Positions 8,019-16,959 of a stretch of 64,000 nt of DNA are shown one piece after another. The stretch lies in assembly GCF_001591105.1 (NCBI RefSeq), contig NZ_BCUD01000007.1:163763-227762 (forward strand). Reading direction: 5' to 3'. The notes under the pieces were generated by a model. The model was given only the letters and a program-made list of their open reading frames with translations, made no database searches and was not told where the DNA came from. The stretch is from Vibrio nereis NBRC 15637 (GTDB taxonomy: Bacteria; Pseudomonadota; Gammaproteobacteria; Enterobacterales; Vibrionaceae). The stretch's first letter is position 1, and every line of letters starts with the position of its first letter. The position numbers and the translations under genes were made by a program.

Positions 8019-8843
8019 TTAAGGACGCTCACCCGCAGCGATTCGGTGTTCGATTTCAGTCACGACCGCAGGTAGATCGGCAATGGTATCGATCAGGTAA
8101 TGCGGTGCGCTTTTGCTGAGTTTTACTCGCGCTTTTTCACGTGCGATTGCCAGAGTTTCCTCACTCGCCGCTTGGTACTCTTGGAAGGTTAAACCTGCTT
8201 CGTTGCCGGACAGCAACAAACCTACTGTCCACATACCAGCATTGTGGCCTTCATCGATACCAGGTGCTGCGTCATCGACTTTAATACAGGCAGATACGTT
8301 AGTGACGCCCAGTTCAATTACGTTTTTCAATGCCATAAACGGAGCGGGACGTCCGCCTTGAGGCAAATCATCAGTCGCAACCACGTAATCAGGCTTGTAG
8401 CCGTAATCGGCCGCCGCTGGGATAAGAACGTCCATTACTTCGCGAGGATAGCCAGAACAAGATCCAATTTTGATTCCACGTTGCTTAAGCCCGTCTACAA
8501 CCTCAATGGCGTTAAGAATTGGCGCTGCATGATCCGCCACTTTGGCTTTCTGCAACGGCATAAATGTGGCGTAAATACGGTCGATATCGTCACTGTTCAT
8601 CGCTCGACCAAACTGAGTTTGCCAACGTTTGTCGACGCTCGGTAAACGGCCCACGGCTTGAATATGGTCCCACTTGCCTAGGCCCATTGGCTCACGCGCT
8701 TCATCGAGTGTGATGTCAAACTCGTAACCACGTTTAAACGCTTCAACAAAAATACTGGTTGGCGCGAACGATCCGAAGTCAACAATGGTGCCTGCCCAGT
8801 CAAAAATGACGGCTTGCAGCGGTGAAGGAGAAAGAGTCATCAT
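8019..8843 (-). CDS. phnX: Phosphonoacetaldehyde hydrolase (phosphonatase)
   Basis: Cleaves the C-P bond of phosphonoacetaldehyde to acetaldehyde and phosphate. HAD superfamily, 274 aa. The nucleophile is D15 in [15 protein letters not shown], a PhnX hallmark. The Schiff-base lysine is K57 in [18 protein letters not shown] and [13 protein letters not shown] complete the active site. It is the last gene of phnW-pbfA-phnX, 7 bases after pbfA, and so is controlled with them. Together with PhnW it lets the cell use 2-aminoethylphosphonate as source of N, C and P. Confidence 0.95.
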   Translation of the reverse strand: MMTLSPSPLQAVIFDWAGTIVDFGSFAPTSIFVEAFKRGYEFDITLDEAREPMGLGKWDHIQAVGRLPSVDKRWQTQFGRAMNSDDIDRIYATFMPLQKAKVADHAAPILNAIEVVDGLKQRGIKIGSCSGYPREVMDVLIPAAADYGYKPDYVVATDDLPQGGRPAPFMALKNVIELGVTNVSACIKVDDAAPGIDEGHNAGMWTVGLLLSGNEAGLTFQEYQAASEETLAIAREKARVKLSKSAPHYLIDTIADLPAVVTEIEHRIAAGERP

Positions 8844-8850
8844 TTATCCC

Positions 8851-10245
8851 TTATAAGTAGTTGTATTCTTTACATGTATCAGCAATGGCTTGTTCAAATA
8901 TTGCCAGCGCTTGTTTTAGTTGTTGGCGAGTAATGATCAGCGGAGGGCTAAGCTGAATCACATTACCCTGAGAGACTTTAAAGCTCAGGCCGTTGCTCAA
9001 GCATTGGTAGAGCACGGCTTCTGCTTCGTCGTAGGCGCGTTGTTTGGACTCTCTATCAGTGACCAACTCCACGCCCCACAACAATCCGATCCCACGCACG
9101 TCGCCTATCAATGGGTACTGTTCTTTCATGCGTAGTAGCTCATCGCGCATGAATTGGCTGTCGTTTTGGGCTTTCTCTAGTAGATTTTCGTTCTCGATGG
9201 CTTCGATTGTCGCAAGCGCTGCCGCACAACCAATCGGGCTTTTTTCATGGGTGTAATGACCCATTGAGATTTGCTCTGCGGTGTTGTACTTGTCTTTGGT
9301 GACCATCGCGGCAATTGGTACTAATCCACCGCCTAAGCCTTTGCCAATACAAAGGATGTCGGGTTCGATATCGTAAGCCTGGTGGGTAAACCATTCGCCA
9401 CTGCGCCCCATACCGTTAGGAATGTCATCAATGATCAGCATGACATTATGTTTGTCGCAGATTTCTCGTATCCGTTTCCAGTAGGCTTTACTTGGCACTT
9501 GAACATCGGTGTTACGTACGGCTTCTGCGATAAAAGCGCCAACGCCACCTTCTTTTTCGATGACGTACTCAAGATAATCGGCATAGTGGACATCGCCACT
9601 CTCATTTGAGGAATCATTGTGTAATGGAAACGCGCCACGATAGGAAACCGCTGGTGGAATACGCTCTACGCCGGCCATTAATGGTCCCATGCCTTGACGA
9701 AAACAGGCTTCACCTCCGACCGAGATAGCATCAAGTGATGCACCGTGAAAAGAATCCCACAACGAGACCACTTTGTAGTTGCCAGTGATATGACGTGCCA
9801 GTTTGAGCGCCATACCTATCGCTGAGGTTCCACCAGGTGCAAACAACACTCGATTTAATTCACCACCACAGATTTCCGTGAGTTTTTCAGCGCATTGAAC
9901 CGCGATTTCATTGGTGAAACGACGAGGTGAAAAAGGCAGTTTGGCAATCTGCTCTTGCACTTTCTTAATGACGTGTGGATGAGCATAGCCAAGCTGATGG
10001 ACGTTATTTCCATGAAAGTCCATGTAGCGCTTGCCAGAGGTATCTTGCAAGTAAATACCTTCTGCGCCTGCGAGTGAGTCTAGGCATGGCGTTGACATTG
10101 CTTGATGCAGAAACACATCGCTATCGCGTTTCAGCAGCGATTGGGTGTCTTGGTCTGCAATCGATTTGTTCCATTTGTCGCGTGCAGGCGTGGTATTGAT
10201 ATCGCCTTCGCTACGAAAGTGGGTCGGTTGTACGTTGCTATCCAT
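8851..10245 (-). CDS. pbfA: (R)-1-hydroxy-2-aminoethylphosphonate ammonia-lyase
   Basis: A PLP enzyme of the class III aminotransferase fold, 464 aa. The likely Schiff-base lysine is K302 (CIGKGLGGG) and the pyridine-N aspartate D273 (IIDDIPNGMG). Proteins of this kind encoded between phnW and phnX were shown in Vibrio to be lyases. They release ammonia from (R)-1-hydroxy-2-aminoethylphosphonate and give phosphonoacetaldehyde for PhnX. I assign PbfA by gene position and family resemblance; a plain transaminase is the alternative. The gene starts 2 bases after phnW ends. Confidence 0.85.
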   Translation of the reverse strand: MDSNVQPTHFRSEGDINTTPARDKWNKSIADQDTQSLLKRDSDVFLHQAMSTPCLDSLAGAEGIYLQDTSGKRYMDFHGNNVHQLGYAHPHVIKKVQEQIAKLPFSPRRFTNEIAVQCAEKLTEICGGELNRVLFAPGGTSAIGMALKLARHITGNYKVVSLWDSFHGASLDAISVGGEACFRQGMGPLMAGVERIPPAVSYRGAFPLHNDSSNESGDVHYADYLEYVIEKEGGVGAFIAEAVRNTDVQVPSKAYWKRIREICDKHNVMLIIDDIPNGMGRSGEWFTHQAYDIEPDILCIGKGLGGGLVPIAAMVTKDKYNTAEQISMGHYTHEKSPIGCAAALATIEAIENENLLEKAQNDSQFMRDELLRMKEQYPLIGDVRGIGLLWGVELVTDRESKQRAYDEAEAVLYQCLSNGLSFKVSQGNVIQLSPPLIITRQQLKQALAIFEQAIADTCKEYNYL

Positions 10246-10247
10246 GA

Positions 10248-11363
10248 TTACGCTGCCGTTACGTTGTCGTTCCAGTACATAGACTTGCTCACCGCTTGAA
10301 TTAAGCGTTGGATGTCTTCTGGGTAGACTTCGCCAATATTGCCGATACGAAAGCAGTCGGCGTTAGAGACTTTGCCCGGATAAATCACAAATCCATGTTG
10401 TTTGAGCTGAGCGTAGAATCGTTTGAATTCATAAGCGCCACTCGTTGGGGAGTAGAAAGAGGTGATGATCGGCGAGTGAAGTTCATCGCTCAGCAGTGTC
10501 TTGAAGCCAAGTTTGCGCATGCCTTCCACTAGCGTTTGCTGGTTCGTTTTGTAGCGCTGATGTCTGGCGTCGATACCACCTTCTTGCTCAAGTTCGAGCA
10601 GCGCTTGGTAAAACGCGCGCACGGTATGAGTAGGGGAGGTAAAGCGCCACTTGCCGTGGTTGGCCTCCATGCAGTGCCATTGATCATACAAATCTAGGCT
10701 TAGTGAACGCGCACGGCCTTTGCACTTTTCGAGTTCTTCTTGTTTTGCAATGACAAAGCCAAAGCCAGGTACGCCTTGAATACACTTGTTGGCAGAGCTG
10801 ATCATAAAGTCGATGCCAAGTTCGCCGATGTCCATTGGAATACCACCAAAGCTCGACATCGCGTCGAGAATCACGGTTTTGTTGTGTTGCTTTGCCAGCG
10901 CTGCAATCGCTTCAATCGGGTTTAGCATGCCGGTGGTGGTTTCACAGTGGACTATCGCGACGTGAGTGATCGCGGTATCCGATGCCAATGCCGTTTCTAC
11001 CTCGTTCAAGTGCGGCTGTGATGTTTCGCCAGGAGAAACGACATGGCATGGGATATTTAGGTAGTCGGCAATCTGAGCAATACGAGCGCCGTAAGCGCCA
11101 TTGTCGACCACGAGTAGCTTTCCATTGTTATCAATTGTACTACCGATAGTGGCTTCTACAGATGCAGTGCCGCTACCTTGCATGAGTACACTGGTGTATC
11201 CATCTTGCTGAGTCGCCAGTTTAACCAGCTTGCTGCGAATCACCTCGACCACACCTTTGTTGTATTCGTCATCCCAAGTACACCAGTCTTTAAGCATGGC
11301 TTCGCGTACCGTCTCCGATGTCGATAGTGGTCCAGGGGTCAACAATAAGTATTCGTTCTTCAT
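10248..11363 (-). CDS. phnW: 2-aminoethylphosphonate--pyruvate transaminase
   Basis: First step of aminoethylphosphonate breakdown: transfers the amino group to pyruvate, giving phosphonoacetaldehyde and alanine. Class V aminotransferase fold, 371 aa. The N-terminal [11 protein letters not shown] motif is typical. PLP contacts are D167 ([11 protein letters not shown]) and the Schiff-base K193 ([12 protein letters not shown]). GGA lies 7 bases before the ATG. It heads the leftward phnW-pbfA-phnX operon. A palindrome 23 bases upstream (11386-11397) matches the sites before the transporter genes. Confidence 0.96.
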   Translation of the reverse strand: MKNEYLLLTPGPLSTSETVREAMLKDWCTWDDEYNKGVVEVIRSKLVKLATQQDGYTSVLMQGSGTASVEATIGSTIDNNGKLLVVDNGAYGARIAQIADYLNIPCHVVSPGETSQPHLNEVETALASDTAITHVAIVHCETTTGMLNPIEAIAALAKQHNKTVILDAMSSFGGIPMDIGELGIDFMISSANKCIQGVPGFGFVIAKQEELEKCKGRARSLSLDLYDQWHCMEANHGKWRFTSPTHTVRAFYQALLELEQEGGIDARHQRYKTNQQTLVEGMRKLGFKTLLSDELHSPIITSFYSPTSGAYEFKRFYAQLKQHGFVIYPGKVSNADCFRIGNIGEVYPEDIQRLIQAVSKSMYWNDNVTAA

Positions 11364-11385
11364 GACAATATCCGTTTTGTATTTT

Positions 11386-11397
11386 TGGTGTATACCA
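11386..11397. promoter_or_regulatory. Candidate PhnR operator before phnW
   Basis: TGGTGTATACCA, one base off a perfect palindrome, 23 bases upstream of the phnW start. It matches the TGGT-N4-ACCA type bound by GntR/UTRA regulators such as PhnF. Two related copies lie at 11584 and 13295. Confidence 0.6.
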
Positions 11398-11583
11398 GAA
11401 TTTATTGGTACTTTATCAGCAGCAAAAAATCGGAGTAAATAGCTCGCAGGCGGATTTCATAAAACTTTAATATCAGATCGACAGGAAAATTTATCGAAAA
11501 TAGATTTGGTCTTTGTTTCGCACAACTGCCATTTTTTGTTCATGCTTTCGTCATAAACACATTTTAGGGTGGACACCATCAAC

Positions 11584-11595
11584 TGGTACAGACCA
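11584..11595. promoter_or_regulatory. Candidate PhnR operator before the binding-protein gene
   Basis: TGGTACAGACCA, about 65 bases upstream of the solute-binding protein gene. It shares TGGT-N4-ACCA with the sites at 11386 and 13295. Confidence 0.55.
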
Positions 11596-11659
11596 CATTA
11601 TTAGTCCGAAACGTTAAACAAGTGGTCTTCAAACGAAACAGTCTAAATTGGAGAAGATG

Positions 11660-12667
11660 ATGAAAAACCGTTTGATGAAAGGATCGCTAGCTGCACTGGT
11701 TTCACTGCTGGCAACAAATGCATTCGCAGCACAGGAAGTGACGGTTTACACCGCTTTCGAAACTGACATTCTGGCTAAGTACAAATCGGCGTTTGAAAAA
11801 GAAAACCCAGACGTAGACATAAAGTGGGTACGTGATTCAACAGGCATCATGACCGCGAAGCTACTGGCAGAGAAAAACAACCCTCGTGCAGAAGTCGTTT
11901 GGGGTTTGGCTGGTTCTTCGATGGCGTTGCTGAAAGAGGAAGGTATTCTTAAACCTTACACGCCAAAAGGTGTAAATGAGCTTAATGCTAGCCTGAATGA
12001 CCCTCAGTCGAACCAAGCTTGGTTTGGCAACGATGCGTTCTTTAACGCGGTGTGTTTCAACGAAGTGGTGGCTAAGCAATTAAACTTGCCAAAACCAATG
12101 AGCTGGGAAGATTTAACTAAGCCAGTTTACAAAGGCCATATTGCGATGCCAAACCCTGCATCATCAGGTACAGGTTACATGCAGGTTTCTGCATGGCTAC
12201 AAAATATGGGTGAAGACAAAGCTTGGGATTACATGAAAAAGCTCGATAACAATATCGCACATTACACCCACTCCGGTTCTAAGCCATGTGTTCAAGCGGG
12301 GATGGGTGAAGTCGCAATTGGTATCTCTATGGCAAGCCGTGGTGCGAAGTTGAAGACTCAGGGCGCGCCTTTGGACGTGATCACGCCAAAAGGTATTGGC
12401 TGGGAATCAGAAGCAGTTGGGCTGGTAAAAGAGTCTGATGCGGCTAAACGCGTGGTCGATTGGTCAATTTCGAAAGCGGCGAACGAGCTGTACGTAGAAA
12501 TGTACCCAGTTGTTGCTCACAAAGACGTAAAAGCGACAGTATCGAACTTCCCGAACGTACAAGCTAATATGGCAAAGATGGATTTTGCGCAAATGGGTAG
12601 TAAGCGCGCTGATATCTTAGCGACTTGGTCAGAGAAGTTTGACGCGAAATCTGAGCCTAAATCGTAA
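11660..12667 (+). CDS. 2-aminoethylphosphonate ABC transporter, substrate-binding protein
   Basis: Periplasmic binding protein of the iron/putrescine-type family 1, 335 aa from the chosen start. The ATG at 11660 is preferred over the one at 11657 because it lies 6 bases from GGAGA. A signal peptide (MKNRLMKGSLAALVSLLATNAFA) precedes the mature EVTVYTAFETD. The phosphonate context (phnW operon divergent, ATPase and permease downstream, shared operator) makes this the aminoethylphosphonate binder, equivalent to PhnS or the PhnS2 type. A terminator right after it shows that it can be made alone, in excess of the membrane subunits. Confidence 0.88.
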   Translation: MKNRLMKGSLAALVSLLATNAFAAQEVTVYTAFETDILAKYKSAFEKENPDVDIKWVRDSTGIMTAKLLAEKNNPRAEVVWGLAGSSMALLKEEGILKPYTPKGVNELNASLNDPQSNQAWFGNDAFFNAVCFNEVVAKQLNLPKPMSWEDLTKPVYKGHIAMPNPASSGTGYMQVSAWLQNMGEDKAWDYMKKLDNNIAHYTHSGSKPCVQAGMGEVAIGISMASRGAKLKTQGAPLDVITPKGIGWESEAVGLVKESDAAKRVVDWSISKAANELYVEMYPVVAHKDVKATVSNFPNVQANMAKMDFAQMGSKRADILATWSEKFDAKSEPKS

Positions 12668-12698
12668 TCATTTCAGTCAGATAAAGACTAATAACGAG

Positions 12699-12722
12699 AG
12701 GAGAGCCTGTGCTCTCCTTTTT
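12699..12722 (+). terminator. Rho-independent terminator after the binding-protein gene
   Basis: Stem AGGAGAGC/GCTCTCCT with CTGT loop and a TTTTT tail. Confidence 0.9.
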
Positions 12723-12774
12723 GCATTTTGTATTAAAGCAAGGCACATTAGTGCTCGGTTAATTAGGGAACATT

Positions 12775-13185
12775 ATGAAGATTAAAATGATCAGCGCAGA
12801 AGAAACTCTGCCGATACGATTTGCAGTGCTGTGGCCAAGCAAAAGCGAAGAGTTTTGCCGCGTCGAAGAAGACGAGCAAGGACTGCATTATGGGGCATTT
12901 GATGGCGACAAATTAGTTTGTGTTGCATCGATATTTATTGAAAACGACAGTGCGCGGTTAAGAAAGTTCGCGACCTTGCATGATTATCAAGGTAAAGGTG
13001 TCGGTAGCCAGGTTTTGCAACGTATCATCAGTGATTTACAAGCGAAGCAGATCCGTCAGTTGTGGTGTGATGCACGCGAAACGGCGGCAGGTTTGTATCA
13101 ACGTTTTGCCATGAATAAATGTGGTGAGCGTTTCTATAAAGGAGACGTCCCTTATTTCAGAATGTCGGTTGAATGGCACGACTAG
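12775..13185 (+). CDS. GNAT family N-acetyltransferase
   Basis: 136 aa, single GNAT domain. The acetyl-CoA-binding motif A is visible as LRKFATLHDYQGKGVGSQVL (residues about 62-81), with the expected Q/R-x-x-G-x-G/A pattern. The C-terminal YFRMSVEW strand closes the fold. It resembles the small ElaA/YjcF-like acetyltransferases. It lies inside the phn island between the binding protein and the ATPase, but with a terminator before it and an operator after it. PhnO, a GNAT, acetylates aminoalkylphosphonates in other bacteria; a similar role here is only a guess from context. Confidence 0.85.
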   Translation: MKIKMISAEETLPIRFAVLWPSKSEEFCRVEEDEQGLHYGAFDGDKLVCVASIFIENDSARLRKFATLHDYQGKGVGSQVLQRIISDLQAKQIRQLWCDARETAAGLYQRFAMNKCGERFYKGDVPYFRMSVEWHD

Positions 13186-13294
13186 GGCGACAACGGCTTA
13201 ACATCTACCGAGCTTTCTCTCCACTCGGTTTCATCTTGCTGTCATCTTTCGTCTATAAATTTGTCATTCGACTGCAATAAAGCAGATTTAAGGT

Positions 13295-13306
13295 TGGTAT
13301 ATACCA
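13295..13306. promoter_or_regulatory. Candidate PhnR operator before the transporter ATPase gene
   Basis: TGGTATATACCA, a perfect 12-bp palindrome, 15 bases before the ATPase start codon. It would overlap the transcription or translation start region, fitting repression. Confidence 0.65.
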
Positions 13307-13321
13307 TTTGGAGAGTATGTT

Positions 13322-14434
13322 ATGTCAACTAACCAACCTTACCTACAAATTGAGAATGTGGTGAAGCAATTTGGACAGTTCACCGCGTTAAAGCAAATCT
13401 CACTGGCGATCGAAAAAGGTGAATTTGTTTGCTTTCTTGGTCCTTCAGGCTGCGGTAAAACCACGTTGCTAAGAGCTATCGCAGGCCTAGATTTACCAAC
13501 TTCTGGTGCGATTCAACAAGACGGCCAAGATACCACGTTCCTACCACCAGAAAAGCGAGACTTCGGTATTGTCTTTCAGTCTTACGCTCTGTTCCCCAAT
13601 CTGACTGTTCAAGAGAACATCGCTATTGGTTTGAAAAACCAAGGGATGTCGACCAAAGACGCGTTAGAAAAAGTGGAATACTGGCTAGAGATGATTGGCT
13701 TGCCAACCTCTGCGCATAAGTTTCCTAATCAACTCTCTGGTGGGCAGCAACAGCGCGTTGCTTTGGCTCGCGCGCTGGCATTATCGCCAGGGTTACTGCT
13801 TCTCGACGAGCCTTTGTCTGCACTCGATGCAAAAGTGCGCGTTCATCTGCGTGATGAAATCTGTAAGCTGCAACGCAAATTGGGTATCACGACGATTATG
13901 GTCACACACGACCAAGATGAAGCGCTGACCATGGCGGATCGTATCGTGGTCATGAACCATGGTGTGATTGAGCAGGTCGGTACGCCGCAAGAGATCTATC
14001 AGCGTCCAGCGACGCGTTTTGTTGCAGGGTTTGTTGGTAAAATGAACTTTATTGACGCCTCTTTGGCTACCGATACCAGCCTGCGTGTAGCGGAGTCTTT
14101 GCTGCCGTTGCCTGAAGTAAATAACTACGACTTATCGCGCGGTGACCGTTTTACTCTTGCGGTGCGCCCTGAAGGGATCCGAATTGTTCAAAGAGCCACA
14201 GATGCTCTGCCTGTGCGTATCAAGTCATGCGAATTTTTGGGTGCGTTTTATCGTGTTGAGTGCGAACTACAAGACGATAAACATGCAGCGCCAATTTACG
14301 CTGATATAACAGGCGAGACGGTGCAGCAACTGAATTTGACGGTCGGTGAGTTGCGATACGTGAAGTTTACACAGCAAGGGAACTTGGCTTATCCAGCGAC
14401 TACCCCTGCTGAGTTAAACAGCAAAGCCGCGTAG
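13322..14434 (+). CDS. phnT: 2-aminoethylphosphonate ABC transporter, ATP-binding protein
   Basis: Energises phosphonate import from the cytoplasmic face. 370 aa, PotA-like. Walker A GPSGCGKT at residues 40-47, signature LSGGQQQRVALARAL near 140, Walker B LLLLDEPLSALD near 160, switch histidine in MVTHDQDEAL. A C-terminal TOBE-like domain spans about 245-365. The assignment to phosphonate is by context: permease and GntR regulator follow within 10 bases of each other. The gene has its own operator (13295-13306) and a GGAG ribosome site. The name phnT follows the Salmonella phnSTUV naming. Confidence 0.88.
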   Translation: MSTNQPYLQIENVVKQFGQFTALKQISLAIEKGEFVCFLGPSGCGKTTLLRAIAGLDLPTSGAIQQDGQDTTFLPPEKRDFGIVFQSYALFPNLTVQENIAIGLKNQGMSTKDALEKVEYWLEMIGLPTSAHKFPNQLSGGQQQRVALARALALSPGLLLLDEPLSALDAKVRVHLRDEICKLQRKLGITTIMVTHDQDEALTMADRIVVMNHGVIEQVGTPQEIYQRPATRFVAGFVGKMNFIDASLATDTSLRVAESLLPLPEVNNYDLSRGDRFTLAVRPEGIRIVQRATDALPVRIKSCEFLGAFYRVECELQDDKHAAPIYADITGETVQQLNLTVGELRYVKFTQQGNLAYPATTPAELNSKAA

Positions 14435-14443
14435 GGGAGAGTA

Positions 14444-16177
14444 ATGGAGTTTTCTACTATGAGTAACCCAACGATGAAAGTCTCGAACTCATCACTAGGC
14501 GCAATTGGGTGGGTAAGTCGTTTGAGTCGTGACAATGTAGTGTTGTTTACGCTGCTTACTCTACTGTCTGTATTGATGGTGCTGTTTATCGTTATGCCGC
14601 TATGGGCGATGATGGTAAAAAGTGTGCAAAACAGTGCTGGGGACTTTGTCGGTTTGGCAAACTTTGCCAACTATTTTTCACAAGCTGCGCTTTGGCAATC
14701 ACTTGGTAATACGTTCAAAATCGGGCTTTTAGTGACCGTTGTCGTCGGTGTGTTGTCATTTGGCTATGCGTACGCATTGACTCGCTCCTGCATGCCTTTC
14801 AAAGGTCTATTTTACGTATTGGGGACCGCACCAATTTTGGCTCCGTCTTTGCTTCCGGCCATCAGTTTGATTTTCTTGTTTGGTAATCAGGGGATTGCAA
14901 AGGAACTTTTAGCCGGGCACTCAATTTACGGTTTGATTGGTATTTCTCTTGGTCTGATATTCTGGACGTTTCCACACGCATTGATGATCATGACCACTTC
15001 TCTGCGCACATCGGATGCGAGATTGTATGAAGCTGCGCGTGCGCTAAAAACTTCTCCATTCAAAACCTTTTTTATCGTCACATTACCTGCCGCCAAGTAT
15101 GGCCTTATTAGCACTTTGATTGTGGTGTTTACGCTGGTGGTATGTGACTTCGGTGTGCCGAAAGTAATCGGTGGTAGTTACAACGTTTTGGCGACGGATA
15201 TATTTAAGCAAGTTGTCGGGCAGCAAAACTTTTCGATGGGGGCTGTCACCAGTATCGTATTGTTGATTCCAGCGTTGTTTGCTTTTACCGCCGACCGCTG
15301 GGTGCAGAAAAAACAAAAGAGTTTGTTCGATACTCGCTCAGTGCCTTACAAGCCCGAACCGAATCCAGTGCGTGATGGTGTGTGTTTGGTCTTTTGCACG
15401 TTGATTTCTTGTGCGGTGATTGCTGTGCTAGGAATGGCAGTTTATGGCTCGCTAGTCACTTTCTGGCCGTGGAATACTGCATTGACACTCAACAACTATA
15501 ACTTTGCGGAAATGAGTACCTACGGCTGGAGCCCGTACTTTAACTCTCTATCACTTGCGACATGGACGGCGATCATAGGGACCGCGATCATTTTTGTTGG
15601 TGCGTATTGCATCGAAAAAGGGCGTGCATTTTCTCCTGTTCGACAAGTGATGCAGATGCTGAGTGTAATGCCGATGGCGGTGCCCGGTATGGTGTTAGGC
15701 CTAGGCTATATCTTTTACTTCAATGATGTGAACAACCCGTTGAATGTACTTTATGGCTCGATGGCGTTTCTTGTCGCTAACACAGTGGTGCACTATTACA
15801 CCGTTGGTCATATGACAGCGCTGACAGCATTAAAGCAGATTCCTGCTGAAATAGAGGCGACGGCCGCGTCAGTGAAACTTCCGCAGTACAAGTTGTTTTT
15901 AAAAGTAACGCTGCCGGTTTGTATGCCAGCGATTCTAGATATCGCTAGCTACCTGTTTATTAATGCATTAACTACCACTTCTGCGGTAGTATTTATCTAT
16001 TCGACAGACACCATTCCTGCTTCGGTATCGGTTTTGAATATGGACGATGCAGGGCAAACGGGGTCAGCGGCGGCAATGGCAGTCATGATCATGCTGTCGG
16101 CTGCAGTAGCGAAGTTGCTTCACATGACGCTGGGCAAATGGTTAGAGAATCGAACACAAGCGTGGCGTAACAGATAA
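14444..16177 (+). CDS. phnU: 2-aminoethylphosphonate ABC transporter, fused permease
   Basis: 577-aa inner-membrane protein with two complete binding-protein-dependent permease halves in one chain, about 12 membrane segments. The EAA loops are recognisable in each half as YEAARALKTSPFKTFFIVTLP (about residues 194-214) and IEATAASVKLPQYKLFLKVTLP (about 471-492). In the Salmonella-type system PhnU and PhnV are separate; here one gene supplies both, as in the PhnU2-type transporter. The first ATG at 14444 follows GGGGAGAG; an in-frame ATG at 14459 is possible. Confidence 0.88.
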   Translation: MEFSTMSNPTMKVSNSSLGAIGWVSRLSRDNVVLFTLLTLLSVLMVLFIVMPLWAMMVKSVQNSAGDFVGLANFANYFSQAALWQSLGNTFKIGLLVTVVVGVLSFGYAYALTRSCMPFKGLFYVLGTAPILAPSLLPAISLIFLFGNQGIAKELLAGHSIYGLIGISLGLIFWTFPHALMIMTTSLRTSDARLYEAARALKTSPFKTFFIVTLPAAKYGLISTLIVVFTLVVCDFGVPKVIGGSYNVLATDIFKQVVGQQNFSMGAVTSIVLLIPALFAFTADRWVQKKQKSLFDTRSVPYKPEPNPVRDGVCLVFCTLISCAVIAVLGMAVYGSLVTFWPWNTALTLNNYNFAEMSTYGWSPYFNSLSLATWTAIIGTAIIFVGAYCIEKGRAFSPVRQVMQMLSVMPMAVPGMVLGLGYIFYFNDVNNPLNVLYGSMAFLVANTVVHYYTVGHMTALTALKQIPAEIEATAASVKLPQYKLFLKVTLPVCMPAILDIASYLFINALTTTSAVVFIYSTDTIPASVSVLNMDDAGQTGSAAAMAVMIMLSAAVAKLLHMTLGKWLENRTQAWRNR

Positions 16178-16186
16178 GGACAATAA

Positions 16187-16891
16187 GTGCAGTACGTTAA
16201 AATTAAAGACTCCATTGTCGAACAAATCGAATCGGGTTTGCTGTCTCCAAGACAGAAACTACCAGCAGAAAGAAAGTTGGCAGAATCATTTGATACCACA
16301 CGAGTAACTTTGCGTGAAGCGTTGTCCCTGTTGGAAGCAGAAGGGCGAATTTATCGAGAAGACAGGAGAGGTTGGTTTATTTCTCCTGAGCCTTTGAAAT
16401 ACGATCCAACTCAGACACTGAACTTTCCCAATATGGCGCTGGCGCAAAATAGAGTGCCTAAAACGCAAGTGGTCGCGGCAAAAGGGATTCTAGCTAACAA
16501 GCAAGCTGCGAGTTTACTGAATCTTCAACCTTTCTCTGACGTCTATCGTGTTGATAGAGTGAGGTTCTTGGAAGAGCGTCCGGTTGTTTATGTCACCAAC
16601 TATATCCGTCCAGAGTTGTTTCCTAACTTGTTAGATTTCGACCTCTCAAATTCGCTCACCGACATTTATCGTGAACATTTTGGTGTGGTTTATCAGAAAA
16701 CGCGTTACCGGATTTCAACCAGCACGCTTTTAGGTGAAACTGCTCAAGCGCTAAGAGCAACGTCAGGGACGCCAGCGATGGTGGTGGAGCGCGTGAATTA
16801 CAATCAAAATGATGAGTTGATCGACTGCGATATCGAGTATTGGAGACATGATGCGATCAGCATAGAATCATTGGCGGAACTGAAGCGTTAA
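16187..16891 (+). CDS. phnR: GntR/UTRA regulator of phosphonate utilization
   Basis: 234 aa. The N-terminal GntR winged helix (residues about 1-70) shows I-x-x-G-x-L-x-P-x-x-K-L-P-A-E-R and TTRVTLREALSLLEAEG. The remainder (about 75-230) is a UTRA ligand domain, as in PhnF/FadR-HutC regulators. It uses a GTG start with TAAGGA 6 bases upstream. It closes the ATPase-permease-regulator operon, so its own synthesis is under the operator at 13295. UTRA regulators usually bind TGGT-N4-ACCA sites, and three such sites lie in this island; the ligand is probably a phosphonate intermediate. Confidence 0.85.
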   Translation: MQYVKIKDSIVEQIESGLLSPRQKLPAERKLAESFDTTRVTLREALSLLEAEGRIYREDRRGWFISPEPLKYDPTQTLNFPNMALAQNRVPKTQVVAAKGILANKQAASLLNLQPFSDVYRVDRVRFLEERPVVYVTNYIRPELFPNLLDFDLSNSLTDIYREHFGVVYQKTRYRISTSTLLGETAQALRATSGTPAMVVERVNYNQNDELIDCDIEYWRHDAISIESLAELKR

Positions 16892-16913
16892 GCCGCTTAG
16901 GTTTGAAGATCAG

Positions 16914-16946
16914 GGCTTCCCTAGGTTCCCTAGGGGAGCCTTTTTT
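16914..16946 (+). terminator. Strong rho-independent terminator after phnR
   Basis: Twelve-base-pair stem with a 3-base TTC loop (arms 16914-16925 and 16929-16940, one G-T pair) and a TTTTTT tail. The next gene starts 14 bases later, so read-through may set its level. Confidence 0.93.
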
Positions 16947-16959
16947 ATAAGGACTTAAT

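Noticed and set aside
8244..8645. 133-codon plus-strand ORF inside phnX
   Set aside because: It lies wholly antisense to phnX, which has all catalytic motifs; no ribosome site and no recognisable domain.
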